Assembly: GCA_963806455.1 (NCBI GenBank)
Contig: CAWDXZ010000001.1
Span: forward strand, 868,001-932,000
Reading direction: 5' to 3'
Length of the DNA: 64,000 nucleotides
Source of the DNA: Bog-756 sp963806455
Lineage (GTDB): Bacteria; Actinomycetota; Acidimicrobiia; Acidimicrobiales; RAAP-2
Shown here piece by piece: positions 9,129 through 18,766 of the stretch (position 1 is its first letter; the number at the start of each line of letters is the position of its first letter). The translations under genes were made by a program, and so were the position numbers. A model generated the notes under the pieces. It made no database searches. It saw only the letters and a list, made by a program, of their open reading frames with translations, and had not been told where the DNA came from.

Positions 9129-9818
9129 GTGATGAGGAGAGCCGGCCCGGGCCCCTCCCCCCCGGTAGGGTCTTCGGGTGACCCCATCGCAGGCTCCCGC
9201 CGGGTGAGCGGGGCACCACCGTCGGCACCGGACGGATCGACGGCCGACTTCGGAGCGGCCCACCGGGCCCGCGGCTACCTGCGCCGCCGGGCCGGGCTCG
9301 TGCTGACCCGCCTGCGCCACCGGCGGGTGCGGTTCGGGTCCCGCTGCGACGTGCGTCCTGGGAGCCGGTTCCTCGTGGGTCGCGGAGTGGACGTGGTCTT
9401 CGGGCCCGGCTGCGTGCTCGACTACGGGCTGACCGTCGAGTGCCGGGGCCGGCTGGAGGTGGGGGAGCGGACGGTGTTCGGCCACCACTGCACGATCGCC
9501 TCCGACGAGAGCATCTCCATCGGTCGTGACTGCCTCATCGCCGAGATGGTGTCCATCCGCGACCACGACCACGCCTTCTCCTCCACCGAGATGTCGATCA
9601 TCGACCAGGGCCGGGCGACGGCTCCTGTCCGCATCGGGGACAACGTCTGGATCGGCGGCAAGGCCACGATCACCAAGGGGGTGACCATCGGGGCCAACAC
9701 CGTGGTGGGGGCCCACGCCGTGGTGACCACCGATCTGCCGGCGGACTGCGTGGCCGTCGGCATACCGGCCCGGGTGCTGCGCGAGCGCACGCCGGGGTCA
9801 GCCTCGCCCGAGGGCTAG
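9129..9818 (+). CDS. Left-handed beta-helix O-acetyltransferase
   Basis: A 229-residue protein whose last 150 residues are hexapeptide repeats of the acyltransferase beta-helix (IGRDCLIAEMVSIRDHDHAF, then IGDNVWIGGKATITKGVTIG, ending ADCVAVGIPARVL). His-rich DHDH near residue 143 is in the place of the active-site His of sugar O-acetyltransferases (maltose acetyltransferase/WcaF/NeuD-like), which use acetyl-CoA. The likely acceptor is a sugar of the polysaccharide made by this locus. The start is unclear: GTG/ATG at 9129/9132 or GTG at 9204. The N-terminal 45 residues are low complexity, so the shorter form is possible. Confidence 0.85.
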   Translation: MMRRAGPGPSPPVGSSGDPIAGSRRVSGAPPSAPDGSTADFGAAHRARGYLRRRAGLVLTRLRHRRVRFGSRCDVRPGSRFLVGRGVDVVFGPGCVLDYGLTVECRGRLEVGERTVFGHHCTIASDESISIGRDCLIAEMVSIRDHDHAFSSTEMSIIDQGRATAPVRIGDNVWIGGKATITKGVTIGANTVVGAHAVVTTDLPADCVAVGIPARVLRERTPGSASPEG

Positions 9819-9862
9819 TCGGGCCCCCGTCCCACTTCGTCGGCCCCCGACAGTCCCGGACG

Positions 9863-11059
9863 GTGCGCCCCGACGGTGTGGCCGTACCCCGGTACCATGC
9901 GCCGGTGGCACGGCCAGCGACGGACCCTCCCCGTACGGTCGGGCCGGGACCCATCCGGGTCCTCCGCATCTCCAAGAGCGGCGTGGTCACCGCCTGGCGG
10001 GAGCGCGAGCGCCAGCTCCGCCGGCTCGGCGCCGAACTGACCCTGGTGGCCGCGGCCCGCTGGGAGGAGGGCGGCTCCCTGGTGGAGCTGACGCCCGACG
10101 GCGACGGGTTCGTGGTCCCGGTGAGGACCCTCGGTCGCCATCCCAACCTGTTCCTCTACGACCCCCGGCCCCTGTGGCGGCTGCTCGGCTCGGGCCACTG
10201 GGACCTGCTCGACCTGCACGAGGAGCCGTTCGGACTGGCCGTCGCCGAGGTGCTCCTCCTTCGCCGCCTCCGCGCCCCGGGGCTGCCCTTCGTGGTGTCG
10301 TCGGCCCAGAACATCGACAAGCGGTACCCGCCGCCGTTCCGCTGGTTCGAGGGTCGGGCCCTGCGCCGGGCGGCCGGGGCCTACACCTGCAACACCGAGG
10401 CCGGGGAGATCCTGCGTCGCAAGGGGCTCGCCGGGGAGCTCGTCCTACTGCCGCTCGGTGTCGACGTCGACAGGTTCGAGCCGGTGCCCCGCCAGCCGCC
10501 ACGGGGGACCCTGCGCGTGGGGTTCGTGGGCCGGCTCATCCCCCACAAAGGGGTGGACGTGCTGCTCCGGTCGGCCGCCCTCGACGATCGGCTGGCGGTG
10601 GACGTCTTCGGGGCCGGTCCCGAGTCGGGCCGACTGGCGGCGTTGGCCGGACGCCTCGGCCTCGGGGACCGCGTCACCTTCCGCGGCCATGTCGACGAGG
10701 GCGGCATCCCCGCCGTCTACCGCCGGTTCGACGTCCTGGCCGTCCCGTCGGTGCCCCGTCCCGGCTGGGTGGAGCAGTTCGGGAGGGTGGTCGTCGAGGC
10801 CCAGGCGTCCGGTGTCCCGGTGGTCGCCAGCGCCAGCGGTGCGCTCCCCGACGTGGTCGGTGACGACGGGCTGCTCGTCCCGCCCAACGACCCGGTCTCG
10901 CTGCAGGCCGCGTTGAGCCGGTTCCTCGACGACCCCGGCCTGTGGGAGCGGTTGCGCCGTGCCGGCATCGCCGCCAGCGCCCGCTACTCGTGGTCGAGCG
11001 TGGCCGCGACGCAGATGGCGCTGTACCGGGATACTGCGGCCGCTCACGACGCGGGCTAG
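9863..11059 (+). CDS. Glycosyltransferase family 4
   Basis: A 398-residue GT-B enzyme. The C-terminal nucleotide-sugar domain shows LRVGFVGRLIPHKGVDVLLRSA near residue 215, and VEQFGRVVVEAQASGVPVVASASG near residue 310 holds the family E-x7-E motif (donor binding). The N-terminal acceptor half starts at IRVLRISKSG. It transfers a sugar from a nucleotide donor with retention, presumably onto a lipid-linked saccharide at the inner membrane. It starts at GTG 9863, with in-frame GTGs at 9881 and 9905 as shorter options; the domain itself begins about 30 residues in. It is co-directional with the acetyltransferase and convergent with the next gene. Confidence 0.9.
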   Translation: MRPDGVAVPRYHAPVARPATDPPRTVGPGPIRVLRISKSGVVTAWRERERQLRRLGAELTLVAAARWEEGGSLVELTPDGDGFVVPVRTLGRHPNLFLYDPRPLWRLLGSGHWDLLDLHEEPFGLAVAEVLLLRRLRAPGLPFVVSSAQNIDKRYPPPFRWFEGRALRRAAGAYTCNTEAGEILRRKGLAGELVLLPLGVDVDRFEPVPRQPPRGTLRVGFVGRLIPHKGVDVLLRSAALDDRLAVDVFGAGPESGRLAALAGRLGLGDRVTFRGHVDEGGIPAVYRRFDVLAVPSVPRPGWVEQFGRVVVEAQASGVPVVASASGALPDVVGDDGLLVPPNDPVSLQAALSRFLDDPGLWERLRRAGIAASARYSWSSVAATQMALYRDTAAAHDAG

Positions 11060-11075
11060 GCCGTGGCCGGCCGCC

Positions 11076-13064
11076 TCATCCGGTGGCGCTCCCGGCCTCG
11101 TCGACGACGAGCCGGTACAGCGCCTCGAGCTCGTCGACATGGCGCGACAGGGAGAACAGCTCCTGCTGGCGGCGGCGCAGGCGCGAGCCCATGGCCCGCC
11201 GCAGGTCGACGTCCCGGCCCAGGGTGACCAGGGCGTCGGCCGCGGCCCGGGGATCGCCGACGGCAAACAGCGCCCCGCTGTCACCGACGGTCTCCCGGTG
11301 CGCGCCGCCGTCGGCCGCCACCACCGGAACCCCGTGGGCCATGGCCTCCACCACCGAGAGCCCGAACGGCTCGGCCGGCGCCGGCGCCACCAGGATGGAC
11401 GAGCCGGCCAGCAGACGGTCGGTGTCCTCCACCTGGCCGGCGAAGCACACGCTGCGGTCGACACCGAGGTCCACGGCCAGGCGGGTCAGGGAGGGGCCGA
11501 GGTCACCGAGCCCGGCCACCACCAGCCGCCAACCCCGATCGGCCAGCCCCGAGAGCGCCCAGGCCCGCAGGCCGACGTCGGGCATCTTCTCGCAGTTGAG
11601 CCGCTGCAGCATGACCACGGTGGTCGATGCCAGTTCGGCCTGGGGCCGGTCGGGGACACCGTTGCGGATGAGGACGGTCGGCCCGGCCACCGCCTCGGCC
11701 ACGAACTGGCTGATGGCTACCTCGCGGGCCAGTGCTCTCGTCGTCACCCGGGCCAGAGCCCGGGCCGGCCGGCTCGAGCCCCGCTGGCGGGCGAAGTGCC
11801 GGGTGGCGACGATCGGGGCCCGGTTGAGGGGGTGCGCCAGCCAGGCCGCCCCCTCGGCCGCCGTCATGTGGACGTGGACGATGTCGGTGCCGCGCTGCCG
11901 ACCGAGGGCCAGTGCCGCCTGGGGCAGTGACCGGGCGGTCCGTCGGTCGACCGACGCGGACAGCTCGGATCGCATCCGCCGGGGGTCCCCGCCCAGGGTC
12001 GTCACCCGGTGTCCCCGTCGGGCCAGCTCGTCGGCGACCTGGCAGACGTAGCGCTCCACGCCGGCGAAGGCGTCGGTCACCACCACGTGGGTGACCGACA
12101 GCGGGGGACGGGCCCCCGACCTGCCGGCCGCCCCGCCTCCCGACTCCCGGTCAAGCCGGCGCTCCACCGCGCCGGGGCCTCGCCGGTACAGGTGGAACCG
12201 GGCGGCCGCCTTCCGGCCCCGGTCACCGCCGAGGACGAGGGTGCGGAGCAGGGCACCGCCCATCACCCCGGCGCGGTAGACCCACCACCCGGTCGTCCCG
12301 TGGTACTTGCGGATGTAGCGCTCCTGGGAGGCGTGGAAGCGGACCTCTCGCCGACCGGGGTCGCCCCCCGTCCCGGCCCCGATGTGGGCGGCCGTCACCG
12401 CCGGGCACCGGGCCACCCGCCAGCCGAGCCGGCGGGCCCGCTGCTGCCAGTCGGTCTCTTCGGCATAGAGGAAGAAGTGCTCGTCGAAGGGGCCGACCTC
12501 CGCCAGGGCGGCCGACCGCACGAGGAGGACGGAGCCGATGAGGAACCGGTCGCCGCGGCGCAGGCGCCCGAGGCCCACCGCCTCGATCCAGGCTCCGAGC
12601 GGCGAGGGGAACGGCCAACCGACCCGGGCGGGTCGGCCGTCCGCGTCGACCTGGTCGGGGGCCACACAGGCCAGGTCGCCCGAGGCGTGCAGGAACCGGC
12701 CGAGGGCGGCCACCCCCTCCGGCGTGATCGACGCGTCGGGGTTGAGCAACAAGACGTCGGCCGACGGCCGCCCCCGTTCGGCTAAACCGACATTGACCCC
12801 CCCGGCGAACCCCAGGTTCCGGCCGGGGTCGACGTACCGGGCCCCGTGGCCCTCGGCGACGCTGCGGACCTTGGCGTCGGACGAGTTGTCCACCACCACC
12901 ACCGGGTAGGCGTCCTCCAGGGTGTCGAGGCACGTAGCCAGCAGATCGGGGGAGCCGAACGCCACCACCACCACGTCGACGTCGGCGTCCATCAGGGCGC
13001 CCCACCCGGTCGCCCGGCCGCGGCGACGGGGCCGGGCGACCGGGGCCGTCGCCGGCCGGCTCAT
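11076..13064 (-). CDS. GT2-GT4 fusion glycosyltransferase
   Basis: A 662-residue protein with two complete glycosyltransferase domains. Residues about 27-290 are a GT-A GT2 domain of the rhamnosyltransferase type (VDVVVVAFGSPDLL, VVVDNSSD, LLLNPDASITPEG, then FFLYAEETDWQQRARR). Residues about 320-655 are a GT-B GT4 domain (VLIRNGVPDRPQ, VVMLQRLNCEKMPDVGLRA, and the EPFGLSVVEAMAHGVPVVAADGG donor motif). It may add two successive sugars. The ATG at 13064 overlaps the kinase stop as ATGA, so it is translationally coupled to the upstream gene; an alternative Met lies at residue 25. A single polypeptide with both folds is not usual for these loci. Confidence 0.9.
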   Translation of the reverse strand: MSRPATAPVARPRRRGRATGWGALMDADVDVVVVAFGSPDLLATCLDTLEDAYPVVVVDNSSDAKVRSVAEGHGARYVDPGRNLGFAGGVNVGLAERGRPSADVLLLNPDASITPEGVAALGRFLHASGDLACVAPDQVDADGRPARVGWPFPSPLGAWIEAVGLGRLRRGDRFLIGSVLLVRSAALAEVGPFDEHFFLYAEETDWQQRARRLGWRVARCPAVTAAHIGAGTGGDPGRREVRFHASQERYIRKYHGTTGWWVYRAGVMGGALLRTLVLGGDRGRKAAARFHLYRRGPGAVERRLDRESGGGAAGRSGARPPLSVTHVVVTDAFAGVERYVCQVADELARRGHRVTTLGGDPRRMRSELSASVDRRTARSLPQAALALGRQRGTDIVHVHMTAAEGAAWLAHPLNRAPIVATRHFARQRGSSRPARALARVTTRALAREVAISQFVAEAVAGPTVLIRNGVPDRPQAELASTTVVMLQRLNCEKMPDVGLRAWALSGLADRGWRLVVAGLGDLGPSLTRLAVDLGVDRSVCFAGQVEDTDRLLAGSSILVAPAPAEPFGLSVVEAMAHGVPVVAADGGAHRETVGDSGALFAVGDPRAAADALVTLGRDVDLRRAMGSRLRRRQQELFSLSRHVDELEALYRLVVDEAGSATG

Positions 13065-14782
13065 TGCTTGTTCTGGGCGTAGGACTGGTAGGGGTCGCTG
13101 GCGCCATGGCGGACCCGGTTGGCGGTCACGCCGAGGACCCGGCAGCCCGTGGCCTCCAGGCGGCGCACCGTCCGCTCGAGGTCGCTGCGGTCGGTCCGTC
13201 CCTCCGAGGCCACGACGACGGCACCGTAGGCCATGCTTCCGAGGATGGCGGTGTCCGGCACGGCCAGCACCGGTGGGGTGTCCACCAGGACGATGTCGGC
13301 CACCAACGGCAGCTGGTCGAGCACCGGTTGCATGCCCGGGCTGCCGAACAGCTCACTCGGGTTCTCGAGCTGGGTCCCGGCCGGGAGCACCTGGAGCCCC
13401 CAGATGCCGCTCTCCACCAGCAGCTCGCTGACCGACGACCGGTCCCGGCCACCGTAGGGCTGCTGCCCCGTGGCGTCGGGAACGGCCCGGGCCAGGTCCG
13501 AGGACCACCGCTGCCCGCCCGGGACGGTCCGGCGCCGCGGCTGGTGGCGCCCCCCGGCGCCTTCCTCGTCGTCCTTCCAGTTCGACCGGATGAGGTCGGC
13601 CAGCCCGGGGAGGCCGGTCGTCTCCAGCCCGAACAGCTCCTCGAGCCGCGGCCGCCGGAAGTCCGCCGAGACGACGACGACCTTGCTGCCGCTCATGGCG
13701 CAGGCGGCCCCCAGGTTGGCGGCCACGAACGTCTTCCCGTCACCCGGCTCGGGACTGGTGACGACGATCACCGGGCAGGCCACGTCATGGAGCATCACCC
13801 GGAGACTCGTCCGGAGCTCGCGGATCGACTCGGCCATCAGGGACTGGGGGGCCTGCACCATGGCGATCGAGACGCTGCCCCCCTTCACGTCCTGGTCCTG
13901 GGGGAGCTCGGCGAGGATCGGCGACTCGGTGATGGCCTCGATGTCCGGGCTCGCCCGCAGGCGGGTGTCGAACTGCTCCCGCCCGAGGGCGATGCCGCAG
14001 CCGACCAGCAGCCCGGCCAGGGCCCCGATGGCGAGCAGCTTCGATTTGCTGAGACCCGACGGCGTGGTGGGAAGCCCGGCCGCGACCTGGATGGAGGCGT
14101 AGGGCTCGCCGAAGGTGATGGTGCTCAGCTGGGTCTGCAACGCGCTGTAGGAGGTGGTGAGTCCCTGGATCTGGGCCGTGATGACCGGGGTGGCGGGCTT
14201 GCCGTTCAGGTCGGAGATCTGGCTCTGGAGCGACTGCATCTCGCCGTTGATCTTGTCGATCTCGGCCTGCACCAGGGCCTGGGTCTGGTCGACGTACGCC
14301 TCCGAGTAGGCCCTGGCGATGGCCTGGGCCCGGGCCGGGTCGGCATCGGTGGCGGTGATGGTGAGCGTCCCCGTCGTCACGTCGGCGGTGCCGGTCACCG
14401 CGCCGGACACTGCCGCGAGGTCGGGGTCGTTGAGGATCTTCGCCGCCTTGAGCTGAACGGCCGTGCTTCCCAGCTCCTGGACGGGGTCGGGCAGGTTCAC
14501 CGGTGCCGACGACTGCCCGTTGGCGCTGCCGGTGGTGGTGGCCTCCTGGACCAGGGCGGTCGACTGGTACTTGGGCGTCTGCACCTTCGAGTAGGCGAAC
14601 GCCGCCACCACGGCCACCACCACGCTGACCAGGATGGTCAGCCGCCGGCGCCACAGCGTCGAGAGGAATTGTTGGAGTGTCAGTGGGAGCTCGCTTGAGG
14701 TGAGGGGAGGCCCCCGGTCCGGAGGCCGCGGGCGGAACGAACGGCAGGGAAGGGGTCGCCGCAGCCGGCCTGGTCTGGGCAC
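13061..14782 (-). CDS. Chain-length determinant fused to BY-type tyrosine kinase
   Basis: Wzz-like membrane domain plus CpsD/EpsB-like kinase in one chain. The N-terminal helix (RRRLTILVSVVVAVVAAFAY), an extracytoplasmic coiled segment (IDKINGEMQSLQSQISDLNG) and a second helix (LLAIGALAGLLVGCGIAL) frame the Wzz part. The kinase part has Walker A SPEPGDGKT, Walker A' VVVVSADFRRPR and Walker B IVLVDTPPVLAV. A short Tyr-containing tail (DPYQSYAQNKQ) is the autophosphorylation cluster. A long Arg/Gly-rich insertion lies between the A' and B motifs. These proteins control polymer length and export. The start is uncertain: GTG 14782 is the best in-frame candidate; an ATG overlapping the upstream stop is in another frame. 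The LMW phosphatase at 31536 is a likely opponent. Confidence 0.85.
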   Translation of the reverse strand: MPRPGRLRRPLPCRSFRPRPPDRGPPLTSSELPLTLQQFLSTLWRRRLTILVSVVVAVVAAFAYSKVQTPKYQSTALVQEATTTGSANGQSSAPVNLPDPVQELGSTAVQLKAAKILNDPDLAAVSGAVTGTADVTTGTLTITATDADPARAQAIARAYSEAYVDQTQALVQAEIDKINGEMQSLQSQISDLNGKPATPVITAQIQGLTTSYSALQTQLSTITFGEPYASIQVAAGLPTTPSGLSKSKLLAIGALAGLLVGCGIALGREQFDTRLRASPDIEAITESPILAELPQDQDVKGGSVSIAMVQAPQSLMAESIRELRTSLRVMLHDVACPVIVVTSPEPGDGKTFVAANLGAACAMSGSKVVVVSADFRRPRLEELFGLETTGLPGLADLIRSNWKDDEEGAGGRHQPRRRTVPGGQRWSSDLARAVPDATGQQPYGGRDRSSVSELLVESGIWGLQVLPAGTQLENPSELFGSPGMQPVLDQLPLVADIVLVDTPPVLAVPDTAILGSMAYGAVVVASEGRTDRSDLERTVRRLEATGCRVLGVTANRVRHGASDPYQSYAQNKQ

Positions 14783-14831
14783 CGAGGATAGGGCGTGGCG
14801 GCCGCGAGGGGCGGTATCCCGGTGGGGCTCT

Positions 14832-16019
14832 TCATCGGTGCTTCGCCTCCTGGCGGATGCCGTCCATGACCGAGGCCATGGCTTCGGCGCGCGACCGCCA
14901 CGAAGGGATGGGCGCGGTCGCCGCACCGCTCGGAGGCCCGGCCGGCCCGGCCGCGGCCAGCGCCGCCACGGCCGACTCGACGAACAGGTGGCGATCGGCG
15001 ACGACCACCGGTGGCCCGAGCTGTCGGAACCCGGCCACCGGGGTGGCCACCGTCGGCCGCCCGGCGGCCAGGCACTCGTAGGCCTTGATCGGGTCGAGGC
15101 TCTCGGTGAACGGGTTGACCAGATGGGGGATGATCACGATATCGGCGTGCTGCATGTAGCCCGGGATCTGTTCGTAGGGTCGTGGCCCGAGGAGGTGGAT
15201 GCTGTCCACGGCGCGCAGCCCGACCTCGGCGGCGGGGCTCAGGCTGTCGGGCCCGATGAGCGCGACCTGGAGGTCGGGCCGACGTCGGGCCAGCTCCACC
15301 ACCAAGGGCACGTCGAGCCGCTCGTCGTGGAGCGTCCCGACGTAGAGGGCCACCGGTGCCGCGGGCATGTCGGCCGGCCGCGTCGTCGGGGTGCGGAACA
15401 GGTCGACATCGACGCCGTTGGGGATGAGATGGACGCTCCGGTTCCTGCCGCGGGAGCGCTCGAGGCCCGGCGAGCAGACGACCACCGCGTCGCTGTGCTC
15501 GAGCAGGAGGCCCTCGTTGGCCATGAGCCGGACCCGCTGGCGGGGGCTGAGCGGGGCGAGGAGCCAGTCATCGGTGATGTCGTAGAGGCAGGGCCAGCCG
15601 GTCCTGGCCGCCAAGGGGGCGTACGCCGCGTCGTTGACCCACAGCAGTGGGCGGGCCATGCCGAGGGCCGCCACCGCCTCGATGACCTGGCGCTGGAGCG
15701 AGCGGTCGGCGAAGGAGCCGGCGACCCGGGGCCACCATTTCCGGGGTCGGAGCACGTGGATGCGGGGATGGACCCGCTGCAGGCGGGGCCCGGTGAGGAC
15801 GCCGGGCTGCCCGTGCCGCAGCCGGTGAGGGACGTCGTCGGCCGGGCAGACGTAGAGCAGCTCCAGCGAGGGCTCGAGATCGACGATCTCTTCGGCGAGG
15901 ATCCGGATCCGCCGGCGCACCGACCCCCACGGCTCGAGCGAGCAGACCACGGCGGAGGTGGTCGCCGATCTCTGTTCGTTCAGGATCGTTGCGCTGTCGC
16001 CGGGGGTCTGTATGGCCAT
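14832..16019 (-). CDS. Glycosyltransferase family 4/1-like
   Basis: 395 residues, GT-B fold. Recognisable parts are VVCSPGLERSRGRN and LIPNGVDVDLFR in the hinge region, ALYVGTLHDERLDVPLVVELA opening the donor domain near residue 235, and FTESLDPIKAYECLAAGRPTVATPV near residue 315, which replaces the usual E-x7-E with a DPIKAYE-type motif as in some GlcNAc/Man transferases of capsule loci. The ATG at 16019 has a CAGGA site. It is the first gene of a minus-strand run with the BY-kinase and the GT2-GT4 fusion, divergent from the polymerase. The donor and acceptor are unknown. Confidence 0.88.
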   Translation of the reverse strand: MAIQTPGDSATILNEQRSATTSAVVCSLEPWGSVRRRIRILAEEIVDLEPSLELLYVCPADDVPHRLRHGQPGVLTGPRLQRVHPRIHVLRPRKWWPRVAGSFADRSLQRQVIEAVAALGMARPLLWVNDAAYAPLAARTGWPCLYDITDDWLLAPLSPRQRVRLMANEGLLLEHSDAVVVCSPGLERSRGRNRSVHLIPNGVDVDLFRTPTTRPADMPAAPVALYVGTLHDERLDVPLVVELARRRPDLQVALIGPDSLSPAAEVGLRAVDSIHLLGPRPYEQIPGYMQHADIVIIPHLVNPFTESLDPIKAYECLAAGRPTVATPVAGFRQLGPPVVVADRHLFVESAVAALAAAGPAGPPSGAATAPIPSWRSRAEAMASVMDGIRQEAKHR

Positions 16020-16289
16020 GTCGGTTCCTGACCCCTGGCGGCGCCGTGAGCGTCGCGCTCGGGATGCACGCCCGCCCGGTGACCCAGGGGATCGTAGATA
16101 CCGTCGTCACCGCGCCGGCCGACCTTGAGGTCCAAATGGCCCGGCCGCCGTGGTCGGACCGGTGATCCGGCCGCAGCCGGGGACCGCCAATCCGGAGGAT
16201 GCTGAAGGTACGCTGCCGAGGCGCCGATCAATTGCAGGAACCTCGTCCGATCGTCCGTTCGAGGGCTCCGACCGGAGGGCGCCCACCCC
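16020..16289. promoter_or_regulatory. Divergent promoter region between two polysaccharide operons
   Basis: 270 bases separate the minus-strand GT/kinase run from the plus-strand polymerase run, so promoters for both must lie here. No clear -35/-10 pair or operator could be picked out by eye. Confidence 0.4.
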
Positions 16290-17645
16290 ATGAGCCGCAC
16301 GACGACCGCCCACCCCCGGCCGACATCGACCCGCCCGTCGGTCGCCGCCGCCGCCCGTCGGCTGTCATCGGCCTCCGCCCTCTGGCTTCTCCTCGTGGTG
16401 GTGGCCGGCCTGGTCGGGGCGCTGGCCGCCGGGCAGGCGAAGGTCGGGCTCGGCCTGGCCGCCGGGGTACTGGTGGTCGGCGTGCTGATCGCCGACCCGG
16501 TCCTCCTCGTGGTGCTGGCGCTGCCCGGCGCCCTCCTCATCCAGCGGGTCGGAGGGGCGAGCACCAATCTGAGCCTCGCCGACCTGTTGGTCTTCCTCGC
16601 CGGGCTCGTCTCCCTCTTCTACGTCCGCTGGCGCCAAGCCGGCTACCTGAAGCAGTTCATGCGGGGCGTCCTCTGGTACCAGGCCGTCCTCATCCTGGTC
16701 GTGGTGGCCCACCCCAACCGGTACAACGTCGTCGACTGGTTCCATCGCTTCTCCTACCTGGCGGCCAGCGTCCTGGTGGGCTGGGTCATCGCCACCCAGG
16801 GCCGGACCCGGCAGGCCTTCCGGCTCTACCTGGCCGGCTCCTCGGTGGTGGCCGTGATCGCCATGGAGCACGCCGCGGCCCTCCACTTCCATCCGGCCCA
16901 GTGGGGCGTGTACCAGAAGAACAGCATCGGGGCCATCCTCTGGGTGGCCGTCGTCATCGCCCAGATCAACCCGCCCTGGGCGGGCATCGGCCGGATGGAG
17001 GCCCGGGTGAACAAGTACCTGTGCGCCGGCGGCCTGCTGGCATCCCAGTCGCGGCAGTCGTGGATCCTCCTGCTGCTGGCCCTGGGAATGGCGCTGGTCC
17101 TCAATCCCGAGCTCCGCCGACGCTCGAAGCTGATCCTGGTGGCCGCCGCCCCTATCGTGCTCGTGCTGTACTACAGCTTCTCGGTCAGTGCCCGGAACAA
17201 CCCGAAGTTCAACTCGGTCTCCATCCGGGTCGACCAGATCGGCGCGGCCATCCATGTCTGGCACCTCAGCCCGATCCTGGGGGAAGGCATGCGCTTCTAC
17301 AACCTGCCCCAGTTCATCACCGTCACGGCACCACCCAATGTGGTGATCGACAATCTGGCCTCGACCGGCATCGTCGGTTCGCTGGCCTTCGTGTTCCTCG
17401 TTTTCGTCACCATGCGAACGATGTTCCGGCTTCCCTACGCTCTCGGCACGCTCGGCCTGGTGATCCTGTTCGGTCACTACGTCGACGGTCTGTTCGACAT
17501 CTTCTGGATCGGCGTGTCCTCCATCGGGCCCATCATCATCGCCGGGGTCTGCCTGGGCATGGCCGACCTGGACCGACTGGGCATCGGACCGCCCCGGCCG
17601 GATGAAGGCCGGTCCGGGTACCGGTCGCTGCTCCCGGTTCGCTGA
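16290..17645 (+). CDS. O-antigen polymerase/ligase-like membrane protein
   Basis: 451 residues with about 10-12 membrane helices. After an N-terminal Thr/Arg-rich tail, helices run from residue 30 (SALWLLLVVVAGLVGALAAG) to 430. A long periplasmic-type loop at about 305-350 (RNNPKFNSVSIRVDQIG, then LGEGMRFYNLPQF) is where Wzy and WaaL proteins keep functional Arg and His residues. The family usually joins lipid-linked repeat units or transfers glycans, so this is the likely polymerase of the locus. It starts at an ATG and is followed after 8 bases by a GT4 gene. Sequence divergence in the family makes polymerase versus ligase undecidable. Confidence 0.82.
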   Translation: MSRTTTAHPRPTSTRPSVAAAARRLSSASALWLLLVVVAGLVGALAAGQAKVGLGLAAGVLVVGVLIADPVLLVVLALPGALLIQRVGGASTNLSLADLLVFLAGLVSLFYVRWRQAGYLKQFMRGVLWYQAVLILVVVAHPNRYNVVDWFHRFSYLAASVLVGWVIATQGRTRQAFRLYLAGSSVVAVIAMEHAAALHFHPAQWGVYQKNSIGAILWVAVVIAQINPPWAGIGRMEARVNKYLCAGGLLASQSRQSWILLLLALGMALVLNPELRRRSKLILVAAAPIVLVLYYSFSVSARNNPKFNSVSIRVDQIGAAIHVWHLSPILGEGMRFYNLPQFITVTAPPNVVIDNLASTGIVGSLAFVFLVFVTMRTMFRLPYALGTLGLVILFGHYVDGLFDIFWIGVSSIGPIIIAGVCLGMADLDRLGIGPPRPDEGRSGYRSLLPVR

Positions 17646-17653
17646 GCGTCACC

Positions 17654-18712
17654 GTGGCCGGCTCCCCGCGAATCGTCTTCAACGCCCTGCCGTTGAGCCC
17701 GCGGGGCGGTGGGGTGTCGACCTACATCCGCGAGCTGCTCGGAGCCCTGGCCGGGTCGGTGGACGCCGAGCTGGTGGCCGCCGTGCACCCCGGGGGACGG
17801 GCCGAACTGCCCGCCGGGGTCACTCCCATGGTCAGGGGGGGGTCCCACGGGGTCGGGCGGGCCGTGGTCAGCGCGTGGGGCTTCGGGCCGGCCGATCTGA
17901 CCCACGGGCTCGACGTCGACCTGCCCGTCCGCCGGCCGGGGCCCACGGTCTCGACCGTGCACGACATGGCCATCCTCGACACCCCGTGGGCCTTCCCGAA
18001 GCACCGGGTCGCCGGTGAGCGGGTGCTCCTCCGCCACGCCCTGCGACGGGCCGACGCGGTGATCGCCGTCTCCTCCTTCACCGCCGAGCGGGTCGAGGCG
18101 CTGGTCGGCCGCCAGGCGGTCGTGGTGCACTCCGCTCCCGGTCCGGGCATGGCGCCCCCGACCGGCGACGAGGTGGCCCGGGTGCGGTCGGGCTACCAGC
18201 TGCCCGGGCGGTTCGTGCTCCACGTGGGCAACATCGAGCCCCGCAAGGACATCGCCACACTGGCCGCGGCGTGCCGGGCGGTCGGGGTGCCGCTGGTGCT
18301 GACCGGTCACACCCTCTGGGGCCATACGGCCCCCGCCGGCGCGGTGGAGATCGGCCATGTGCCGGCCGGGGACCTCCCGGGGTTGTACGGTGCGGCGACC
18401 GTGGTCGGCTACGCCTCCCGGTACGAGGGGTTCGGGCTTCCGCCGATCGAGGCCATGGCCTGCGGGGCGGCCGTGGTGTCGACGCCGGTCCCGGCGGTTG
18501 TGGAGGTGGCCCGCGACGCCGCCGCGACCTTTCGCCCCGGCGATGTCGAAGGTCTGAGCGCCACCCTCGGCGCCCTCCTGCACGATGACGACCGCCGGGC
18601 CGAGCTGGCGGAGCGGGGTCGCCAGCGCATCGGCGGCCTGAGCTGGGCGCGGACGGCCGACCGGACCGCCGACGTCTACCGTTCGCTCGGTCTCCACCTT
18701 GAGGGCCGATGA
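17654..18712 (+). CDS. Glycosyltransferase family 4
   Basis: 352 residues, GT-B. The opening RIVFNALPLSPRGGGVSTYIRELL is the classic glycine-rich acceptor loop. VLHVGNIEPRKDIATLAAACRA near residue 190 begins the donor domain, and SRYEGFGLPPIEAMACGAAVVSTPVPA near residue 255 holds the E-x7-E type motif. It resembles mannosyl-type GT4 enzymes; the exact sugar is not predictable. It starts at a GTG 8 bases after the polymerase stop and is probably co-transcribed with it. Confidence 0.9.
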   Translation: MAGSPRIVFNALPLSPRGGGVSTYIRELLGALAGSVDAELVAAVHPGGRAELPAGVTPMVRGGSHGVGRAVVSAWGFGPADLTHGLDVDLPVRRPGPTVSTVHDMAILDTPWAFPKHRVAGERVLLRHALRRADAVIAVSSFTAERVEALVGRQAVVVHSAPGPGMAPPTGDEVARVRSGYQLPGRFVLHVGNIEPRKDIATLAAACRAVGVPLVLTGHTLWGHTAPAGAVEIGHVPAGDLPGLYGAATVVGYASRYEGFGLPPIEAMACGAAVVSTPVPAVVEVARDAAATFRPGDVEGLSATLGALLHDDDRRAELAERGRQRIGGLSWARTADRTADVYRSLGLHLEGR

Positions 18713-18766
18713 ACGCGCCCCCCGGCGCCGTCTTCAGGCAGGGTGGACACCTGACGATGGGAGTGG

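Noticed and set aside
14680..14834. Short frame starting with an ATG that overlaps the GT4 stop, before the BY-kinase
   Set aside because: It gives a 51-residue low-complexity peptide in a frame different from the kinase; the kinase has no ATG there.
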